DNA of 41,744 nt from Candidatus Schmidhempelia bombi str. Bimp (GTDB taxonomy: Bacteria; Pseudomonadota; Gammaproteobacteria; Enterobacterales; Orbaceae). The position numbers and the translations under genes were made by a program. This document shows positions 36,978 through 41,744 of this stretch, one piece after another (position 1 is the stretch's first letter; each line of letters begins with the position of its first letter). The notes under the pieces are model-generated. The model saw nothing but the letters and a program-made list of their open reading frames with translations, ran no database searches and was not told where the DNA came from. The stretch is taken from positions 1 through 41,744 of the forward strand of contig NZ_AWGA01000013.1 of assembly GCF_000471645.3 (NCBI RefSeq). Reading direction: 5' to 3'.

Positions 36978-38153
36978 GTGAATAATTTTGATGTCATCAT
37001 TATTGGTGGAGGTATGGTTGGATTAGCTACAGCATGCGCATTAGGTGAACAATCACTACAAGTCGCAGTGATTGATGATAACCTCACCTTAACCGTTTTA
37101 CCGGAACAACCGACCGTAAGAGCATCGGCAATTAATGCCTCAAGTCAACGCTATTTTAGCCAATTAGGTATTTGGCAAGATCTCTTAGCGAGTCAACGTG
37201 TAGCAAAATTTAAGGCGATCAATGTTAAAGAGTTAGCTGGTTTTGCCAAACTGAGTGCAAATAGCCACGATTATCACTATCAGGAATTAGGGCATATTAT
37301 TGAAAATCAATTAATCATTCAAACCCTTTACCAAAAGGCCCTAACTTATCCAACCATTCACTTTTTTAACCAAAAAGCCCAACACTTTTACGCCGCCAAT
37401 CAACATGCATTTGTGGAACTCACCGATCAAACCCGACTAATGGCAAACTTAATTATTGGTGCGGATGGCGCTAATTCATGGGTAAGAAAAACCGCCGATA
37501 TTAAATTATGGCAATACCCTTATCGCCATCATGCTCTGATTACAACAGTAAAAACAGCCTATCCGCACCAAGCTTGCGCCAGACAACTTTTTTACCCGGA
37601 TGGTATTATTGCATTTTTACCACTATGGCAAGCGAATTTAAGTTGCTTAGTATGGTCAGCCAAACCAGACGAAGCGAATAGTTTAATTCAACAGGACTCC
37701 GCCACCTTTGCTAATACATTAACTGCTGCGACAGGACAATGGTTAGGTCAATGCGAATTAGTTGGCGAAAGACATCTATTTCCACTCATTGCCCGCTATA
37801 CACCAGAATTTGTACAGCACCGATTAATTTTGATTGGCGATGCCGCCCACACTATTCACCCCTTAGCTGGACAAGGCGCCAATTTAGGTTTACGTGATTC
37901 GGCGCTTTTAGCTCAAACCATTAAACAGTTAAGTGAGACTCACCAAGATATCGGTTTAACCCATCATTGGCGACAATATCGCTATGCAAGACATAAAGAC
38001 GCATTAATGATGTTAGGCGCAATGCAAGGTGTTGAAACCCTATTTGATGGACAACTTATAATGAAAAAATGGCTACGCGGTCTGGGTATGAACCTAATTA
38101 ATCACTTGCCATTGGTTAAACGCAATATTATCAAGTATGGACTAGGCTTATAG
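36978..38153 (+). CDS. ubiI: UbiI, FAD-dependent ubiquinone C5-hydroxylase (VisC)
   Basis: The 391-aa protein is a UbiH/Coq6-family flavin monooxygenase. It has VIIIGGGMVGLA for FAD binding at the N terminus, LIIGADGANSWVRK in the DG motif region, and GDAAHTIHPLAGQGANLG near residue 290. SAINASSQ, WQDLL and LGHIIEN match E. coli UbiI (VisC) more than UbiH or UbiF, so C5 hydroxylation in ubiquinone synthesis is the best assignment. The start is GTG, preceded by GAAGGAAAA. No other ubi gene is adjacent, so the assignment among paralogs rests on sequence alone. Confidence 0.85.
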   Translation: MNNFDVIIIGGGMVGLATACALGEQSLQVAVIDDNLTLTVLPEQPTVRASAINASSQRYFSQLGIWQDLLASQRVAKFKAINVKELAGFAKLSANSHDYHYQELGHIIENQLIIQTLYQKALTYPTIHFFNQKAQHFYAANQHAFVELTDQTRLMANLIIGADGANSWVRKTADIKLWQYPYRHHALITTVKTAYPHQACARQLFYPDGIIAFLPLWQANLSCLVWSAKPDEANSLIQQDSATFANTLTAATGQWLGQCELVGERHLFPLIARYTPEFVQHRLILIGDAAHTIHPLAGQGANLGLRDSALLAQTIKQLSETHQDIGLTHHWRQYRYARHKDALMMLGAMQGVETLFDGQLIMKKWLRGLGMNLINHLPLVKRNIIKYGLGL

Positions 38154-38365
38154 ATATAGCTAGTTATTATTAACACCAACTAGCTTGATCATTGGGCGGT
38201 CACTTCCCATGGGTTACTGATTAAGCATTGGATCAACTTGCTTTACGCAGCCATTGATCGGCACCGACATAGGATAAAATATAAAACTATCCTTTTAGAA
38301 ACGGTAGAGCAATATCGTTATAGCTATCTAAGACAAGATCTAACCGCAGATAGCCTTATCTTAGC

Positions 38366-38390
38366 GCGGACAGCATTTACAGCTATCCGC
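38366..38390 (-). terminator. Hairpin between convergent ubiI and argS
   Basis: GCGGACAGC (38366-38374) and GCTATCCGC (38382-38390) form a 9-bp stem with a 7-base loop. On the minus strand the single non-Watson-Crick pair is a G-U wobble, so it is better as a terminator for argS, although the T-run is poor. Confidence 0.4.
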
Positions 38391-38415
38391 ACCATTTTAA
38401 TCCTCGTAAAAACCG

Positions 38416-40152
38416 TTACATTTTATCGACGGTCTTAATCCCTAACATATCTAAACCAACCTGCAACGTACGCGCGGTTAATGCGGCTAATTTCAAACGA
38501 CTCTGCATTAACGCTTCATTTTCAGCGGTTAAGATCGGACAGTTCTCATAAAAACTAGAAAATAGTGTGGCGATATCATACAGATAGCCACAAAGGACAT
38601 GCGGTAATCCTTCTTTAGCCACCGTCTGAACCGCTTCTTCAAATTGTAGCAAGCGTACGACTAAAGCCCGTTCTTTATCATCCGTTAAATGAAATTCACC
38701 GTCCTGAGTTTGCTCTAAATCACTATTAGCTTTTTTAAATATCGACAGCACCCGCGTATAAGCATACTGCAAATAAGGCGCGGTATTACCTTCAAATGCC
38801 AACATATTATCCCAATCAAAGACATAATCGGTTGTACGATTTTTCGATAAATCAGCATATTTCACAGCCCCAATCGCCACCGCATCCACAATAGTCTCTA
38901 ATTCGCTTTGGCTAATCGCAGGATTTTTACTACGGATCAACGCCGCAGCGCGAACCATCGCTTCATCTAATAGATCATTCAATTTTACGGTATCGCCAGA
39001 ACGGGTCTTAAACGGTTTCCCATCTTTACCTAACATCATCCCAAACATATGGTGTTCTAATGGCATGGTTTCCGGTAAATAACCCGCTCGCTTAACAATT
39101 GCCCACACCTGTTCTAGATGTTGGTGCTGACGCGAATCGGTATAATATAAAATTCGATCGGCATGTAGTTGCTGATAACGATAAAGGGCACAGGCGATAT
39201 CGGTTGTGGCATAAAGATAACCGCCATCGCGTTTTTGGATGATCACACCCATGGGGTCCCCGTCTTTATTTTTAAACTCATTCAGGTACACCACGATTGC
39301 GCCTTCACTCTCTACCGCTAATCCTTTCTGTTTTAAATCGGCAACTACTTGCGGTAACATCGCATTATAGGTACTTTCTCCCATAGTATCCGATACATCT
39401 AAGGTGACATTAAGACGGCGATAGGTGGCGATATTTTGTGTCATCGTAATATCCACCAACTTACGCCACATGGCCGCGCAATACTCATCGCCGCCTTGCA
39501 ATTTCACTACATAATTACGCGCTTTCTCAGCAAAAACCGGATCATCATCATAATGTTTTTTAGCTTCACGATAAAATAGTTCCAGATCAACCAATTGCAT
39601 ATCAGTAGCATGCTCATTTTGCATTTTCTCTAAATAAGCAATTAACATCCCGAATTGCGTTCCCCAATCGCCCACATGATTAGCACGGATCACATGATGA
39701 CCTAAAAAGGTTAACGTACGTACCGTCGCATCGCCAATAATCGTTGAACGCAAATGCCCAACATGCATCTCTTTTGCTACATTTGGCGCTGAATAATCCA
39801 CTACAATGGTTTGGGGATGTGAAGTCATGGCTATCCCCAATTTCTCATCACTTAATGCAACTTGTGCTTGCTGGGTTAACCATGATGGTGCTAAAAACAG
39901 ATTGATAAAGCCAGGACCTGCGATTTCAACTTTATCAACGATACCGTTTAGATCAAGGTGCTGTAATACGTGTTCTGCCAATTCTCTTGGCGCTTTTCCC
40001 ATTTTTTTGGCCGCGGCCATAATTCCATTAGCTTGATAATCACCAAATTGTGGTTTAGCGGACTGTTTAATTAATGCATCACAACCAACGGGCGCACCGG
40101 CTGCAATCATAGCCTGACTGATTTTCTCGGCAAGAAGAGTTTGAATATTCAC
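38416..40152 (-). CDS. argS: Arginyl-tRNA synthetase
   Basis: The 578-aa class I synthetase (E. coli has 577) begins with the ArgS N-terminal tRNA-binding domain. The HIGH-type signature follows in [33 protein letters not shown] stands in the region of the KMSKS loop, which ArgS commonly lacks in canonical form. The DALR anticodon-binding domain comes at the C terminus, with [11 protein letters not shown]. It charges tRNA-Arg with arginine and needs tRNA for amino acid activation. It is an isolated essential gene bordered by long gene-free stretches. Confidence 0.97.
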   Translation of the reverse strand: MNIQTLLAEKISQAMIAAGAPVGCDALIKQSAKPQFGDYQANGIMAAAKKMGKAPRELAEHVLQHLDLNGIVDKVEIAGPGFINLFLAPSWLTQQAQVALSDEKLGIAMTSHPQTIVVDYSAPNVAKEMHVGHLRSTIIGDATVRTLTFLGHHVIRANHVGDWGTQFGMLIAYLEKMQNEHATDMQLVDLELFYREAKKHYDDDPVFAEKARNYVVKLQGGDEYCAAMWRKLVDITMTQNIATYRRLNVTLDVSDTMGESTYNAMLPQVVADLKQKGLAVESEGAIVVYLNEFKNKDGDPMGVIIQKRDGGYLYATTDIACALYRYQQLHADRILYYTDSRQHQHLEQVWAIVKRAGYLPETMPLEHHMFGMMLGKDGKPFKTRSGDTVKLNDLLDEAMVRAAALIRSKNPAISQSELETIVDAVAIGAVKYADLSKNRTTDYVFDWDNMLAFEGNTAPYLQYAYTRVLSIFKKANSDLEQTQDGEFHLTDDKERALVVRLLQFEEAVQTVAKEGLPHVLCGYLYDIATLFSSFYENCPILTAENEALMQSRLKLAALTARTLQVGLDMLGIKTVDKM

Positions 40153-40996
40153 TAAATAACCTTAAATTACTATCAACATAATAGGGACATATGATACCTG
40201 TAACTGAACCAATTGTCATTGGTGACTCACACTGGTTGCCGCAGTTTATAGCGCTCACTATAAGGAAATAGAAATACCGTAAATTAATCTGAAAAAATAA
40301 ATTATTCTTGTTACTGTTAAACAACTTAAATGGCGTGATCTGATTAGATAACCTAAATAACAATATCGTTATCCTAACTTAAGAGCATATTCCATTGATT
40401 TTATATTAAAAAATTAACTCGTCATTATTAGCTAAATTAAATCGATAAGGATATTTAACCAGCCATTGCCCCATAAAAAACTGACTTTACCAAATAGTAA
40501 AAAATTTATACTAAAAAATTAACGCAAATAAATTCAGGTTGACTAAATTAGTTTTTATCCGCGGCGCCTCACGTTACTATGGTGCGCTATTATTGATGAT
40601 GATAACTATCATCTCGATAATCGGTCTTTCCCCTTAAAATAAAGCCTAAACCACCGCTTACCATACGTATTAACAGCAAATTAGCGCATTACCCTCATTG
40701 ATTAACTGTGACCCCAAAAGAAAAAATAGATATCAACGCTATAACCTATTGCCTATAGGTTGAAGATTAATGACTTGTCGCCTTTTTGGTTGCATGATAC
40801 TCACCTTTACTGTTTAAGTTATTTACTTCGATTAACGAAGTATTATAAAATGCGAAACTTCATTATTAAAAATATAGTTAAAGTTTTGAAAAAATAAAGT
40901 AAATAAACCTTACCCTATTTAATAAATAGCACCAATAAATGGATAAACATAATCAACTATTCGCTTAATAAGAATAAAATAGAAAAGGACAGTAAT
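40153..40996. other. AT-rich gap between argS and the second vgrG
   Basis: No gene is supported in these 844 bases. A minus-strand open frame at 40079-40363 mostly shadows the argS start and has no recognisable product. A small palindrome lies at 40824-40842. The divergent promoters of argS and vgrG must lie here. Confidence 0.5.
40824..40842. promoter_or_regulatory. Palindrome upstream of the second vgrG
   Basis: TACTTCG (40824-40830) and CGAAGTA (40836-40842) are perfect 7-base inverted arms around ATTAA, directly before a TATAAAAT stretch about 155 bases upstream of the vgrG start. A dimeric repressor or activator site is possible; no known consensus is matched. Confidence 0.3.
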
Positions 40997-41744
40997 ATGT
41001 TAGAACCCTTTGATATTGCTAAAGAATTAATTAAAAACCAACTAAACAGCAGTAATCAATATCTATTACAAATAGACAAACTTAATGCAGTTCTATCGGT
41101 ACATACCGTACGTGGTCAGCAGGTATTAAATCAGCCATGGCATTATCAAATCATTTTCACGTCTAATAATAAACAGTTAACCGCGGATGTCTTTCTTACT
41201 CAAAAAGCCCACCTTACCTTTCAGCCACAACCAACCCATCTCTTCTCCACGCAACTTAGCTCTTTAACTCAGCCCACTTTGCCTCGCACGTTACACGGCG
41301 TAATTACTGAGTTTAGTCAGCTATCGGTCAATAAACAGCAAGCGCAATATAAAGTGATCTTAGCGCCGCGCCTAGCATTACTGGACTTACATCGCTATAG
41401 CGCCATTTACCAACATCAAAGTGTGATTGAAGTGGTGGAGCAGATATTACGTAAACACGGCTTTACCGGCATTGACTACCGCTTAGAATTACGTGACACC
41501 TACCCAATGCGTGAATTTATCACCCAATGGCAAGAGAGCGACCTCGAATTTATCCAACGTATTTTAGCCGATATCGGGGTCTGGTTCTGTTTTGAAACTG
41601 ACAGTAAACATGGCTGTGAGGTAATGGTAATAAGTGATGGCGAGCAAGGTTATAATAATCACGGCACGATAGTTTATCAACAACCCAGCGGCACCGTTGA
41701 CAGTCATATCGAAAGTATCTGGGATTTACAACAGCACAGTAAAA
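40997..41744 (+). CDS. vgrG: Second T6SS spike protein VgrG, 5' part
   Basis: The frame opens at 40997 behind an AAAGGA ribosome binding site and stays open for 249 codons to the window edge. The product aligns with the VgrG at 1024: GVITEFSQLSVNK, a RLALLD segment, SAIYQ, and REFITQWQESDLEFIQR in the gpD/gp27-like base domain. The first ~35 residues differ from the other copy, while the following base domain is highly similar. This is probably the head of a second cargo island that continues outside the window. Confidence 0.95.
   Translation, partial: MLEPFDIAKELIKNQLNSSNQYLLQIDKLNAVLSVHTVRGQQVLNQPWHYQIIFTSNNKQLTADVFLTQKAHLTFQPQPTHLFSTQLSSLTQPTLPRTLHGVITEFSQLSVNKQQAQYKVILAPRLALLDLHRYSAIYQHQSVIEVVEQILRKHGFTGIDYRLELRDTYPMREFITQWQESDLEFIQRILADIGVWFCFETDSKHGCEVMVISDGEQGYNNHGTIVYQQPSGTVDSHIESIWDLQQHSK

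Noticed and set aside
38238..38438. 66-codon plus-strand frame between ubiI and argS
   Set aside because: It overlaps the argS 3' end and a hairpin, has no ribosome binding site and no recognisable product.
40079..40363. 94-codon minus-strand frame upstream of argS
   Set aside because: It overlaps the start of argS in another frame, and its composition is typical of AT-rich noncoding DNA.

Overview
The window is a low-GC gammaproteobacterial chromosome segment. Housekeeping proteins (HemW, RdgB, RluA, DsbB, RluC, BepA, RlmKL, Uup, PqiABC, YeaD, RoxA, UbiI, ArgS) read like AT-rich cousins of Escherichia coli proteins, and several keep enterobacterial gene order (rdgB-hemW, rlmL-uup-pqiABC). 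The AT-richness, the many decayed genes and the orphan type VI secretion (T6SS) islands suggest an Orbaceae-like gut symbiont such as Gilliamella or Frischella. That assignment is inference; no rRNA gene is present.

Layout. (1) 1-373: 3' end of pgeF. (2) 1.0-10.4 kb: a T6SS cargo island, vgrG - DUF4123 adaptor - 1413-aa MIX/VasX-like effector - two tandem lipoprotein genes, the presumed immunity genes. Behind it lie scars: a duplicated effector 3' end between the lipoprotein genes, then an effector 5' end joined to an immunity-gene tail, then a decayed IS3-type transposase. (3) 10.7-15.8 kb: housekeeping genes hemW, rdgB, rluA, dsbB (minus strand) and rluC, a histidine phosphatase and a small coupled ORF (plus strand). 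(4) 16.4-18.7 kb: an unknown secreted protein with an internal duplication, and a DUF805 membrane protein. (5) 18.9-24.5 kb: a variable locus with a upp pseudogene, the DNA phosphorothioation genes dndC-dndD-dndE without dndB or restriction genes, a possible PIN-toxin relic and a decayed IS256-family element. (6) 24.5-40.2 kb: bepA, rlmL, uup, pqiABC, yeaD, roxA, ubiI, argS. (7) 41.0 kb to the end: the first 249 codons of a second vgrG, the start of another T6SS cargo island.

How they work together. The first island has the order of the Vibrio cholerae VgrG-VasW-VasX-TsiV2 module: a spike, an adaptor that loads the effector, a membrane-active effector and its immunity. The scars show that toxin-immunity modules were tandemly duplicated and then deleted, leaving a spare immunity gene. 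In the variable locus, the upp relic and bepA converge as upp and bepA do in E. coli, so dndCDE and the mobile-element relics appear to occupy the ancestral upp-bepA interval. PqiABC, BepA, DsbB and the Asp+2 lipoproteins act in the envelope. RluA, RluC, RlmKL, RoxA, Uup and ArgS serve translation.
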